Positions 7,748 through 16,013 of a DNA stretch of 36,688 bases are shown here, one piece after another. The stretch is from Nesterenkonia sp. PF2B19 (GTDB lineage Bacteria; Actinomycetota; Actinomycetes; Actinomycetales; Micrococcaceae), in NCBI RefSeq assembly GCF_001758425.2, contig NZ_MDSS02000036.1, forward strand, positions 1 through 36,688, in the 5' to 3' direction. How positions within the stretch are numbered: the first letter of the stretch is position 1; the number at the start of each line of letters is the position of its first letter. A program made the translations under genes and the position numbers. The notes under the pieces are model-generated. The model was not told where the DNA came from, made no database searches, and was given only the letters and a program-made list of their open reading frames with translations.

Positions 7748-7794
7748 CGTTTCCGCCCGAACGCACCAGCTCAACGCCAGGAGGCAGGACCGGC

Positions 7795-9240
7795 TCAGAC
7801 GCGCACGGCGCTGCCCTGCCGGGAGACGCCGACCATCTCGTCGCGCTCCACGACCTTCACCCGCTCACGGGTCGTGCCGTCCGGCAGCTCCCCGAACTGC
7901 TCGCCCAGGGCACGCTCGTGCTCGTCGAGCTGCAGCCAGCCCTCCCAGGAGGTGGTCTGCACCCCGCGGGACTCCAGGAGCTCGACGACGTCGCCCGCCT
8001 CGGCCGCGCCGTCGGCAGCTCCGCGCCCCGGCAGAGAGGGCAGATCCTCCAGCAGGCAGCCCACCGTCTCGAGGGCGTCACCCTTGGTGTGGCCGATCAG
8101 CCCGACCGGCCCTCGCTTGATCCAGCCGGTGGTGTAGACCCCCGGCAGCGGCGTCCCGTCCTCTCCGAGGACACGCCCGGCATCATGCGGGATCACGCCG
8201 CGGTCGGCGTCGAAGGGGATGTCCGCCAGCGGGGAGCCGAAGTAGCCCACCGCACGGTAGACCGCCTGGACCGGGTACTCCAGGATCTCGCCGGTGCCGC
8301 GGACGTTGCCGGTGCCGTCCAGCTCCTGACGCTCCAACCGGATCGCGTCCACGTGCCCCTCACGCTCCCCCTCACCGGAGACGATCTCCACGGGGGAATG
8401 CAGGAAGTGCAGGTGCAGCCGACGGGAGGCCGGCTGCCGCTGCGGGTCCTCGTCGCGCTCCTCCTGCTCCACCAGCCAGTTGGTGAGCGTGTTGACCATG
8501 GTCTTGACCTGGTTGTTGGACTTGATCGCCTCGTCCGAGGCCTCGTCGAACTCGAAGTCCTCCGCGTGCAGCACGATGTCGACGTCACGGCTGTGGGCCA
8601 GCTCGCGCAGCTCCAGCGGGGTGAACTTCACCTGGGCGGGCCCACGACGTCCGAAGACGTGCACATCGGTCACCGGCGAGGCCGCCAGCCCCTGGTAGAC
8701 GTTGTCCGGGATCTCGGTGGTCAGCAGGTCATCGGCGTGCTTGGACAGCACCCGGGCCACGTCCAGGGCCACGTTGCCGTTGCCGATGACGGCGATCTCC
8801 TTCGCCTCCAACGGCCACTCGCGGGGGTAGTCCGGGTGCCCGTCGTACCAGGAGACGAAGTCCGCGGCCCCGAAGGAGCCCTTGAGGTCGATGCCCTCGA
8901 TGTTCAGGGCGGCGTCATCGATCGCGCCGGTGGAGAAGATGACGGCGTCGTAGTGCTGCTGCAGCTCGGCCAGGGTGATGTCCGTGCCGTAGTCCACGTT
9001 GCCGATGAAGCGGATCCCGCCGCGGTCCATGACCTTGTGCAGGGCCTTGATGATGCCCTTGATGCGCGGGTGGTCCGGGGCCACGCCGTAGCGGATCAGC
9101 CCGAAGGGCGCCGGGTACCGGTCGAAGAGGTCGATCGCGATGTGCTCGCCCTGCTCGGAGCGGGCGATGATGTCGGCGGCGTAGACCCCGGCGGGGCCGG
9201 CGCCGACCACGGCGATGCGATGCGTGATGTCAGTGCTCAT
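7795..9240 (-). CDS. fprA: Ferredoxin-NADP+ reductase, adrenodoxin reductase type (FprA-like)
   Basis: FAD flavoprotein moving electrons between NADPH and ferredoxin in the cytosol. Of 481 residues, the FAD motif GAGPAG is at 13-18, FDRYPAPFGLIRYGVAPDHPRIK follows as in mycobacterial FprA, and the NADP motif IAVIGNGNVALDVAR is near 150. VHVFGRRGPAQVKFTPLELREL and the C-terminal VYTTGWIKRGPVGLIGHTKGDA complete the family pattern. It is the last gene of the sulfate-reduction operon, 23 bases after cobA, with the ribosome site AAGGA. Its position suggests that it reduces the ferredoxin that feeds the sulfite reductase; the ferredoxin itself is not in the window. The C-terminal 80 residues, after the conserved core, form a DUF-like extension seen in some Actinobacteria. 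Confidence 0.92.
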   Translation of the reverse strand: MSTDITHRIAVVGAGPAGVYAADIIARSEQGEHIAIDLFDRYPAPFGLIRYGVAPDHPRIKGIIKALHKVMDRGGIRFIGNVDYGTDITLAELQQHYDAVIFSTGAIDDAALNIEGIDLKGSFGAADFVSWYDGHPDYPREWPLEAKEIAVIGNGNVALDVARVLSKHADDLLTTEIPDNVYQGLAASPVTDVHVFGRRGPAQVKFTPLELRELAHSRDVDIVLHAEDFEFDEASDEAIKSNNQVKTMVNTLTNWLVEQEERDEDPQRQPASRRLHLHFLHSPVEIVSGEGEREGHVDAIRLERQELDGTGNVRGTGEILEYPVQAVYRAVGYFGSPLADIPFDADRGVIPHDAGRVLGEDGTPLPGVYTTGWIKRGPVGLIGHTKGDALETVGCLLEDLPSLPGRGAADGAAEAGDVVELLESRGVQTTSWEGWLQLDEHERALGEQFGELPDGTTRERVKVVERDEMVGVSRQGSAVRV

Positions 9241-9263
9241 AGTGGTGTCAGTCCTTCGATTCG

Positions 9264-10052
9264 TCAGAGGGAGGTCAGGGCCGCCGCGGCGGGGGCGGCG
9301 GGTGTGGCGGTGTCGAGCTGCTGCGGCCAGTCGTCGGCCAGCGTCACCACGGCGCCGACGACGATCACCGCCGGGTTGGCGACCTGGCGCCGGGCCGCCA
9401 CGTCGGCGACGGCGTGCAGCCGGGACAGGGTCACCCGCTGGTCCTCCATGCCTCCGGATTCGATGATCGCCACCGGTGTGGAGGCGTCGTGCCCGTTGAC
9501 CATCAGCTGCGTGGCGGTGCGCCGCAAGGTGGAGACGCCCATGAGGATGACGAGGGTGTGCTGCTCGGAGCGCGGGACGACGTCGAGGTCGTCGTGTCCG
9601 GTGATCACGGTGAAGCCGCGGGACAGACCCCGGTGCGTCAACGGGATCCCGGCCTCCGCCGGCACCCCCACCGCCGAGGTGATCCCGGGGACCACCTCCA
9701 CGGTGATGCCGTGGCGTCGGCAGTGCTCGCGCTCCTCGGAGCCGCGGCCGAGCACATAGGGGTCGCCGCCCTTGAGCCGGGCCACGCGCAGTCCGCGGCT
9801 CGCCCGGTCCACGAGCAGGGCGTTGATCTCGTCCTGGGTGGCGGTGTGCCGCCCGGGCGTCTTGCCGACGTCGATCACCTCGACGTCCTCGCGCAGCTCG
9901 TCGAGCAGCCCACGGGGGCCGAGCCGGTCGGCCACCACGACGTCGGCGGCCATGAGCAGCTCGTGACCCCGGTGGGTGATCAGATCCGGCTGCGCGGGTC
10001 CTCCGCCGATGAGGGCGACGTGCCCGGTGCGCGGGGTGGTGTGCTCAGTCAT
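9264..10052 (-). CDS. cobA: Uroporphyrinogen-III C-methyltransferase (SUMT)
   Basis: Methylates uroporphyrinogen III twice with SAM to give precorrin-2, the entry to siroheme, the cofactor of the sulfite reductase in this operon. The 262-residue single-domain protein starts MTEHTTPRTGHVALIGGGPAQPDLIT; the glycine-rich strand, VVVADRLG, GRHTATQDEINALLV, VARLKGGDPYVLGRGSEE and VEVVPGITSAVGVPAEAGIPLTHRGLS are the classic SUMT motifs. The ATG overlaps the permease stop (ATGA), which fixes this start against longer open frames upstream. No precorrin-2 dehydrogenase or sirohydrochlorin ferrochelatase domain is fused to it, so those steps must come from elsewhere. The C-terminus ends in an alanine/proline-rich tail. 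Confidence 0.94.
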   Translation of the reverse strand: MTEHTTPRTGHVALIGGGPAQPDLITHRGHELLMAADVVVADRLGPRGLLDELREDVEVIDVGKTPGRHTATQDEINALLVDRASRGLRVARLKGGDPYVLGRGSEEREHCRRHGITVEVVPGITSAVGVPAEAGIPLTHRGLSRGFTVITGHDDLDVVPRSEQHTLVILMGVSTLRRTATQLMVNGHDASTPVAIIESGGMEDQRVTLSRLHAVADVAARRQVANPAVIVVGAVVTLADDWPQQLDTATPAAPAAAALTSL

Positions 10053-11007
10053 GATTCCAACAGTCCTCTCGTCGTCAGCAGCCGGCGTTCGATGGGGGCG
10101 AAGACCAGCAGCTCCACGACCACCCCCACCAGCAGGATGATCAGCACCGCGGTCAGCACCACCGACATGTCGGCCAGCGCCCTCCCCTGGTCCAGCAGCG
10201 TGCCCAGCCCGAAGCCCATGGAGCCTCCGGTGGCGATGATCTCGGCGGCCATCAGCGAGCGCCAGGAGAACGCCCACCCCTGGCGAAGTCCGCCCACATA
10301 GGAGGGCAGGATGGCCGGCAGCAGGATGCGGGTGGTCATCTGCCAGCGGTTCGCCCCCAGCACCCGTCCCACCCGGTGGTGCTGCGGCGGGACCTGCCGG
10401 ACACCGGCGATGAGGCCGTTGACCACCGAAGGGATGGCGCCCATGAAGATCACGAAGTACACCGTCGCGTCGGTCAGGCCGAACCAGATGACCGCCGCGG
10501 GCACCCAGGCCACCGAGGGCAGCACCTGCAGCCCGGAGATCAGCGGTCCGAAGGCCTGGCGCAGCATCCGCACCTGGGCGATGATCAGCCGATGGGAGTC
10601 GCGATGAGGATGCTCAGCGCGAACCCCGCCAGACCGCGGCCCAGGGACGTGCTGACGGCCTCCCAGAACGCACCGGTCCGCCACAGCTCCCAGGCGGTCC
10701 CGGCGACGTCGATCGGCCCGGGCACCATGTCCGTGCGCCGGTGCCCCGTCATCACATAGAGCTGCCAGGCGATGACGACGACGGCGAGCGCGGCCACCGG
10801 CAGCAGCACCGACTGAGGATCGAGTCGCCGTCGGGGCGCTCCCCCGGCTGTCTCCAGTGCGTCGAGCCCGCGGGAGAGGTCGGCGACGTCGTCTCCCCGG
10901 CCACGGCCTGAGCCGGTCGAGGACGCGTGTCGGAGCAGCTCGACCTGCTCAGGAGCTTGGCGATCCGGGTCGGGGCGCGTGTGCTCCTCAGTGGGTGTCG
11001 CCACCAT
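10049..11007 (-). CDS. ABC transporter permease, sulfonate/nitrate/taurine family, frameshifted
   Basis: Inner-membrane channel subunit of the importer encoded with the two upstream genes. It starts MVATPTEEHTRPD (ATG at 11007, overlapping the ATPase gene by 20 bases) with a long charged cytoplasmic leader of about 65 residues. A first membrane span VLLPVAALAVVVIAWQLYV follows, then TSLGRGLAGFALSILIATPIG. There a TGA interrupts the frame near 10588; adding one base joins it to LIIAQVRMLRQAFGPLISGLQ, AWVPAAVIWFGL and the permease signature region NRWQMTTRILLPAILPSYVGGLRQG. The total would be about 320 residues. The family (SsuC/TauC/NrtB) is clear; the substrate is not. In this operon sulfate or an organic sulfonate is the reasonable guess. 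The frameshift is probably a sequence error. Confidence 0.87.
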
Positions 11008-11740
11008 GGCGTCCCACCTCGTTCCGCAGCCGCTCGGTGATCTCGTCGACCAGCACGGCGCGACGGGCTCCCTCACGGTCCTCCTCGGCGACCTCCCATT
11101 CCCCGATGATCCGCCCGGGGCGGGAGGACAGCAGCAGCACGCGCTGGCCCAGGTGCACGGCCTCGTCCACCGAGTGGGTGACGAAGACGATGGTGCGCCC
11201 GGTGGTCCGCCAGATGCGCAGCAGCTCCTCATGGAGCAGCGACCGGGTGATGGCGTCCAGGGCGCCGAAGGGCTCGTCCATGAGCAGCACGGGCCGCTCC
11301 TGGGCCAGGGCTCGGGCGAGCGCCACGCGCTGCCGCATGCCCCCGGAGAGCTCGTGCGGGCGGCGGTGGGCGTGCTCGGAGAGCCGCACCAGATCCAGCA
11401 GCTCGGCGGCCCGCTGGCGGCGGACCTTGCGCTGGCGGATCTGGCAGCGCCCCTCGGCCAGTCGCAGGGCGAGCATGATGTTCTGCTCAGCGGTCAGCCA
11501 CGGGAACAGGGAGGCGTCCTGGAACATGAAGGCCGCCCCGCCCTCCGTGACCTCGATGGCGCCGCCGGTGGGCCGCTCCAGCTGAGCGATCATGCTCAGC
11601 AGAGTGGACTTGCCGCACCCGGAGGCGCCCAGCAGGCAGACGAACTCGCCCTCAGCGATGTCGAAGCTGACCTCCGAGAGCACCTCGGGGCCCTCAGCGA
11701 AGGACTTGTCCACGGTGTCGAACACCACGGCCTCGTTCAT
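10988..11740 (-). CDS. ABC transporter ATP-binding protein, sulfonate/nitrate/taurine family
   Basis: ATPase subunit of the same importer, 250 residues. Walker A is GASGCGKST at 38-46, the Q-loop is in AFMFQDASLFPWLTAEQNI, the ABC signature is LSGGMRQRVALARAL, Walker B is VLLMDEPFGALD and the switch histidine lies in VFVTHSVDEAV. The DASLFPWL segment after the Q-loop is characteristic of the SsuB/TauB/NrtD group. The ATG overlaps the stop of the binding-protein gene (ATGA) and the 3' end overlaps the permease start, so the three subunits are translationally coupled. There is no fused regulatory domain. Confidence 0.93.
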   Translation of the reverse strand: MNEAVVFDTVDKSFAEGPEVLSEVSFDIAEGEFVCLLGASGCGKSTLLSMIAQLERPTGGAIEVTEGGAAFMFQDASLFPWLTAEQNIMLALRLAEGRCQIRQRKVRRQRAAELLDLVRLSEHAHRRPHELSGGMRQRVALARALAQERPVLLMDEPFGALDAITRSLLHEELLRIWRTTGRTIVFVTHSVDEAVHLGQRVLLLSSRPGRIIGEWEVAEEDREGARRAVLVDEITERLRNEVGRHGGDTH

Positions 11741-12951
11741 CGGTCCTCCTGTCCGGCGCTCGGGACGCCGTCATCATCGGTCTGCGCGGAGTCATCACTC
11801 GGCTCAGAGTCATCACTCGGCTCAGAATCATCAGTCGGCTCAGGTGAGCCGGGCTCCACCGGCGCGGGGACCACGAGCCCGTCGAGGGCGACGTCGTGCC
11901 CGGTCCCGGCAGTCACGGAGTCCTCCACCAGCTGGGGGAAGGCCGAGGCCACCGGGTCGGTCGTGAACGTCACGTGGGCCAGTGCCCGGGTGAGCACCGG
12001 TTCAGGCAGCTCCAGGCCCACGTCCTCACTCAGCTGCGCATTGAGCGTGCTGTGGACCTCAGCCTCCTCGGAGGTCTGCAGCCAGGCCACCGCCGCGTCG
12101 GTGGCCGCGGCGAGGTCCTTGACCGTCTGCGGGTGGGCCTCGGCGTACTCGCGGTTGACCGCCAGCACCGTGGTGGGGAACTCTCCGTCGGGCCAGAGCT
12201 CGCGCTCGTCCACCAGCACCTGACCGCCGGCCTGCTCCACCAGCCGGGAGGCCCAGGGCTCGGGCACCCAGGCGGCGTCGACGCGACCCTGCTCGAAGAG
12301 CCGCAGCACCTGCGGGTTGTCCGTGGGGGTGATGTCCACCTCATCGGTGAGGCCCTGCTCGTGAAGCCACACACGGGCGGCCACATCCTGGGTGCCGCCC
12401 AGCTGCGGCGTCGCCAGCTCGCGTCCCACCAGGTCCTCCGGAGAGTCGATGCCCTCCCGGACGATCAGCTGCACTCCCCCGCTGGCGGCACCGGAGACCA
12501 CGACCACACTCTCCCCGCCGGACTGCGCGTAGGAGTGGATGGCCGGGTTCGGACCGATGAAGGCGGCGTCCACCGCCCCCGCGGTGAGCGCCTCCAGCGC
12601 GGCCGGACCGGCGGTGAAGGTCTCTGCATGGAACGCCGTGCCGTGCAGGTGCTCGGCGAACAGGTCCTCCTGCAGCCCCACCAGGGCCGGTGCGTGGGTG
12701 ACGTTGGGGAAGTAGCCCAGCCGCAGCTCCTCAGCCCGCTGGTCACCGGCGTAGAGCTCCTCGGCCGAGACTGCCTCGGGCTCATCGTCCTCCTGCGGCC
12801 AGGTGGTGGCCAGCACGGCCGTGCTGCCCACCAGCAGGGCCGTGCCGGCCCCGACGACGACGGCGAGCAGCCGGCGCGGGCCGGGGGCCCGGGTGAGCAC
12901 CCGGCCGTCAGGGGCCGTGGTCTGCTCAGCGGTGATGCGGACGCGGCCCAT
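11737..12951 (-). CDS. ABC transporter substrate-binding protein, sulfonate/nitrate family
   Basis: Extracellular ligand-binding subunit, 404 residues. A basic N-terminus (about 1-27) precedes one hydrophobic segment, LLAVVVGAGTALLVGSTAVLA, with no lipobox cysteine, so it is either secreted or held by an uncleaved anchor. The mature domain begins ELRLGYFPNVTHAPALVGLQ and contains FTAGPAALEALTAGAVDAAFIGPNPAI, LIVREGIDSPEDLVGRELATPQLGGTQDVAARVWL and WVPEPWASRLV, the SsuA/NrtA fold landmarks. The C-terminal 45 residues are an acidic Ser/Glu/Pro/Asp tail built from three 18-base DNA repeats. It starts 3 bases after the cysN stop. Because it sits inside the sulfate operon, sulfate or a sulfonate is the most likely ligand, but the fold also binds nitrate, taurine and thiamine precursors. 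Confidence 0.9.
   Translation of the reverse strand: MGRVRITAEQTTAPDGRVLTRAPGPRRLLAVVVGAGTALLVGSTAVLATTWPQEDDEPEAVSAEELYAGDQRAEELRLGYFPNVTHAPALVGLQEDLFAEHLHGTAFHAETFTAGPAALEALTAGAVDAAFIGPNPAIHSYAQSGGESVVVVSGAASGGVQLIVREGIDSPEDLVGRELATPQLGGTQDVAARVWLHEQGLTDEVDITPTDNPQVLRLFEQGRVDAAWVPEPWASRLVEQAGGQVLVDERELWPDGEFPTTVLAVNREYAEAHPQTVKDLAAATDAAVAWLQTSEEAEVHSTLNAQLSEDVGLELPEPVLTRALAHVTFTTDPVASAFPQLVEDSVTAGTGHDVALDGLVVPAPVEPGSPEPTDDSEPSDDSEPSDDSAQTDDDGVPSAGQEDR
11790..11843. repeat. Three 18-base tandem repeats coding an acidic protein tail
   Basis: Units AGTCATCACTCGGCTCAG at 11790-11807 and 11808-11825 are identical, and a third at 11826-11843 differs at two positions. They encode repeated Ser-Glu-Pro-Ser/Thr-Asp-Asp units near the C-terminus of the binding protein. 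Copy number could vary by slippage. Confidence 0.85.
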
Positions 12952-12954
12952 GGC

Positions 12955-14336
12955 TCACTCCGCCAACCAGGCGTCGTCGTCCTGGGCCTCGGTGTCCGCA
13001 GCGGCGGGCAGGCGCACCATGCCCGCGGCGAGAGTGTCTCCGCTCTCCGGGTGGATCAGCAGCACCGCGCCGGTGCGCTTGGCCACGGCGTAGTCGTCCA
13101 CAGGCAGGGCACGGGCCAGCCGCACGGTCACGGTGCCGATGTCGTTGAGCACCAGCTGGTCCGCGGGCCGGGAGGTCAGGCTGGCCAGGTCGAGCCGGTC
13201 GGTCACCTCGCTGACCAGTGCCTTGACCGTCTCGGTGCCGTGCTTGACCAGCACCCGGGCACCGTCGGTCAGCGCCCCGTCGCCCAGCCAGGCCAGGGAC
13301 AGGGTCAGCTCGTCGCTGCTCGACGGCGGCGCCTCCGCGCGGCCAGCAGGTGGCCGCGGGCGACGTCGAACTGGTCCTGGAGCTCCACCACCACGGACTC
13401 GGGCGCGGCGGCCCGGTCAGCAGCGTCCACGGTGCCCGTTCCCTCGGCGGCGGCCTCCTCACCGGCGGCACGCGCCTGCAGAGCCGTGCGGTGGACTGCG
13501 CTCACCGTGGTGCGGTGGCCGCCGGGCTGGATGAGCACCTCATCTCCGGCTGCCAACGACCCGGAGACGATCTGCCCGGCGTAGCCGCGGAACTCCGAGT
13601 GCGGCCGGATGACGGTCTGCACGGGCAGCCGCAGCGGTTCGGTGCGGCGGCGGGCGTGGTCGGCGTCCGGCAGCTGCTCCAGGATGGGCAGCAGCGCCTC
13701 GCCGTCGTACCACGGGGTGTGGGCGGACGGGGCGACCACGTTGTCTCCGCGCAGGGCGGAGACCGGCACCACGATCGGTGCGGTGGCGCCGGAGCCTCCC
13801 CCGTCGTCGGCCTGCAGCTCGGCCGCGATGCGGGCGACGTCGGCCTCCACGGTCCGGAAGGCGTCCTCCCGGTAGTCCACCGCGTCGATCTTGTTGACCG
13901 CGATGATCACGTGCTCCACCCGCAGCAGGTGGGCGACCGCCAGATGGCGGCGGGTCTGCTCCACCACGCCGTGTCGGACGTCCACCAGCAGCACCACGGC
14001 ATCCGCGGTGGAGGTGCCGGTGACGGTGTTGCGGGTGTACTGGACGTGCCCGGGGCAGTCGGCCAGCACGAAGCTGCGCCGATCGGTGGCGAAGTAGCGG
14101 TAGGCCACATCGATGGTGATCCCCTGCTCCCGTTCGGCGCGCAGGCCGTCGGTCAGCAGGGCGAGGTCGAGCTCCGCGCCGTCGTCGCCGAAGCCCCGTT
14201 CCTTGGAGGAGCGGGCGACGGCGTCGAGCTGGTCGGACAGGATGGCCTGGGCGTCGTGGAGGAGGCGGCCCACCAGAGTGGACTTGCCGTCGTCGACGCT
14301 GCCGGCGGTGGCCAGCCGGAACAGTGTGGCGGTCAT
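12955..14336 (-). CDS. cysN: Sulfate adenylyltransferase GTPase subunit, frameshifted
   Basis: With CysD it forms ATP sulfurylase; GTP hydrolysis drives formation of adenosine 5'-phosphosulfate. The GTPase motifs are GSVDDGKST at 12-20, the switch region EREQGITIDVAYRYF, DCPGHVQYTRN and NKIDAVDY, as in EF-Tu-like CysN. The protein continues into the beta-barrel (FRGYAGQIVSGSLAAGDEVLIQPGG). Near 13337 one base appears to be missing: the frame runs into an arginine run and a stop, while the continuation (EAPPSSSDELTLSLAWLGDGAL, then VLVKHGTETVKALVSEV and the C-terminal LIHPESGDTLAAGMV) is intact in another frame. Joined length is about 460 residues. There is no fused APS kinase domain, consistent with direct APS reduction. 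The ATG overlaps the cysD stop (TGATG). Confidence 0.92.
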
Positions 14337-15279
14337 CAGAAGTATCCGTCCTTCTTGCGGTCCTCCATGGCGGCCTCGGAGAGCCTGTCGTCGGCGCGGG
14401 TCGCGCCGCGTTCGGTGATGGTGGCGGCGGCCACCTCGTGGAGCACCGCGGTGTTGTCCGCGGCCTCAGAGAGCACCGCCCCGGTGCAGGACATGTCACC
14501 GACGGTGCGGTAGCGCACGCGCAGCACCTCGGTGGGCTCCGCCGCGGTGGGTCGGCTGTGCGGACCCACGGCCCGGATCATGCCGTCACGGTGGAAGACC
14601 TCGCGGTCGTGGGCGTAGTACAGCGGAGGCAGCTCGATGTCCTCGGCGGCGATGTAGCGCCACACGTCCAGCTCGGTCCAGTTGCTGATCGGAAAGGCCC
14701 GCACGTGCTGGCCCGGCCGGTGGCGTCCGTTGTAGAGGTTCCACAGCTCGGGGCGCTGGCTGCGCGGATCCCACTGGCCGAACTCGTCGCGCAGCGAGAG
14801 GATGCGTTCCTTGGCCCGGGCCCGGTCCTCGTCCCGCCGGGCGCGCCGAAGACGGCGTCGAAGCGGCGCTGCGCGATGGTGCGCAGCAGCGGCACCGTCT
14901 GCAGCGGGTTGCGGGTGCCGTCGGCGCGTTCGGTGAGCTCGCCGGCGTCGATGAGCTCTTGGACGCTGCCGACCACCAGCTCCAGGCCGAGGCGCTCCAC
15001 GGTGCGGTCACGGAAGTCCAGGACCTCCTCGAAGTTGTGACCGGTGTCGATGTGCACCACCGGGAAGGGGATCCTCCCGGGCCAGAACGCCTTGGCGGCC
15101 AGGTGCAGCATGACCACGGAGTCCTTGCCGCCGGAGAACAGCATGGCCGGCCGATCGAACTCGGCGACGACCTCCCGGATGATGTGGATGGACTCGGCCT
15201 CCAGGCGGGCCAGCGCGGACTGGCCGGCGAGGTCGACGACGTCGGCGGCCCGTGGGGCCGCGGCGGTGGCGGTGGTCAT
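14336..15279 (-). CDS. cysD: Sulfate adenylyltransferase subunit 2, frameshifted
   Basis: Catalytic PP-loop subunit of ATP sulfurylase. The ATG at 15279 follows the cysH stop after one base. LARLEAESIHIIREVVAEFDRPAMLFSGGKDS contains the SGGKDS PP-loop at 49-54, and VVHIDTGHNFEEVLDFRD is a family signature. Near 14843, in AVFGG-ARRDEDRARAKERI, one base seems to be missing in a GGCGCGCC-like palindrome; downstream, RILSLRDEFGQWDPRSQRPELWNLY, FPISNWTELDVWRYI and the C-terminal RYRTVGDMSCTGAV and EDRKKDGYF are correct in the second frame. Joined length is about 314 residues, as expected. The break is most likely a base-calling compression. Confidence 0.93.
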
Positions 15280-15280
15280 C

Positions 15281-16013
15281 TCAGGCTCCTGTGGCGGTGG
15301 TGGTGTGGATGCCGCATTCGACCTTGCCGCTGCCGGCCCAGCGTCCGGAGCGGGGGTCCTCCCCCGGGGCGACCTTCTGGGTGCAGGGTCGGCACCCGAT
15401 GGACGGATAGCCGTTCTGCAGCAGCAGGTTGACCGGGAGGTCATGGCGGTTCGAGTGGTCGACCAGGTCGTCGAAGGTCCAGGGGGCGACCGGGTTGACC
15501 TTGATGAGTCCGTGGAGCTCGTCGAAGGTGACCAGCGGCGTGTCCACGCGGGTGGGCGCCTCATCCCGGCGCACTCCGGTGAACCAGAGCTTGTAGCCGC
15601 TCAGCGCCTCCCCGAGAGGCTCCATCTTGCGCATCCGGCAGCAGGCGGCCGGGTCCCTGCCGAACAGGTCCTTGCCGTACTCGGCGTCCTGCTCCGCCAC
15701 GGTCAGCTTCGGAGTGACGTCGACGACGGTGACGTCGAGACGACGGGCGACCTCATTCCGGGCGGCCAGCGTCTCGGTGAAGTGATAGCCGGTCTCCAGG
15801 AACAGCACGTCCACACCGGGCAGCTGCTCCGCGACCAGCGCCGGCAGGACGGCGTCGGCCATGGAGCAGGCGACGGCGACGTCGGCGGTGTCCACATGCC
15901 GTGCCGCCCAGCCGATCACCTCCTCGGCGGGGGCGTCCCAGCCGAGCTCCTCGGCGCGGCTCGGCCAGGGCGCGCAGCTCCTGGGTGAGGGCGGTGTCGG
16001 TCGCGGCGCTCAT
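15281..16013 (-). CDS. cysH: Assimilatory adenylylsulfate (APS) reductase, frameshifted near the N-terminus
   Basis: Reduces APS to sulfite and AMP with thioredoxin. The PAPS-reductase-family fold shows VAVACSMADAVLPALV, VLFLETGYHFTETLAARNEV and GYKLWFTGVRRDEAPTR. The cysteine pairs AACCRMRK and GCRPCTQ are the four ligands of the [4Fe-4S] cluster that marks APS rather than PAPS reductases, and ECGIH near the C-terminus holds the catalytic cysteine. The start MSAATDTALTQELRALAE (ATG at 16013, overlapping the sulfite reductase stop as ATGA) lies one frame away from the body; an extra C near 15960 accounts for it and restores RAEELGWDAPAEEVIGWAARH. No cysC is present, which agrees with direct use of APS. 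Confidence 0.93.

Noticed and set aside
7918-9759. Plus-strand open frame of 613 codons over fprA and cobA
   Set aside because: Antisense to two well-supported genes; no domain or start signal.
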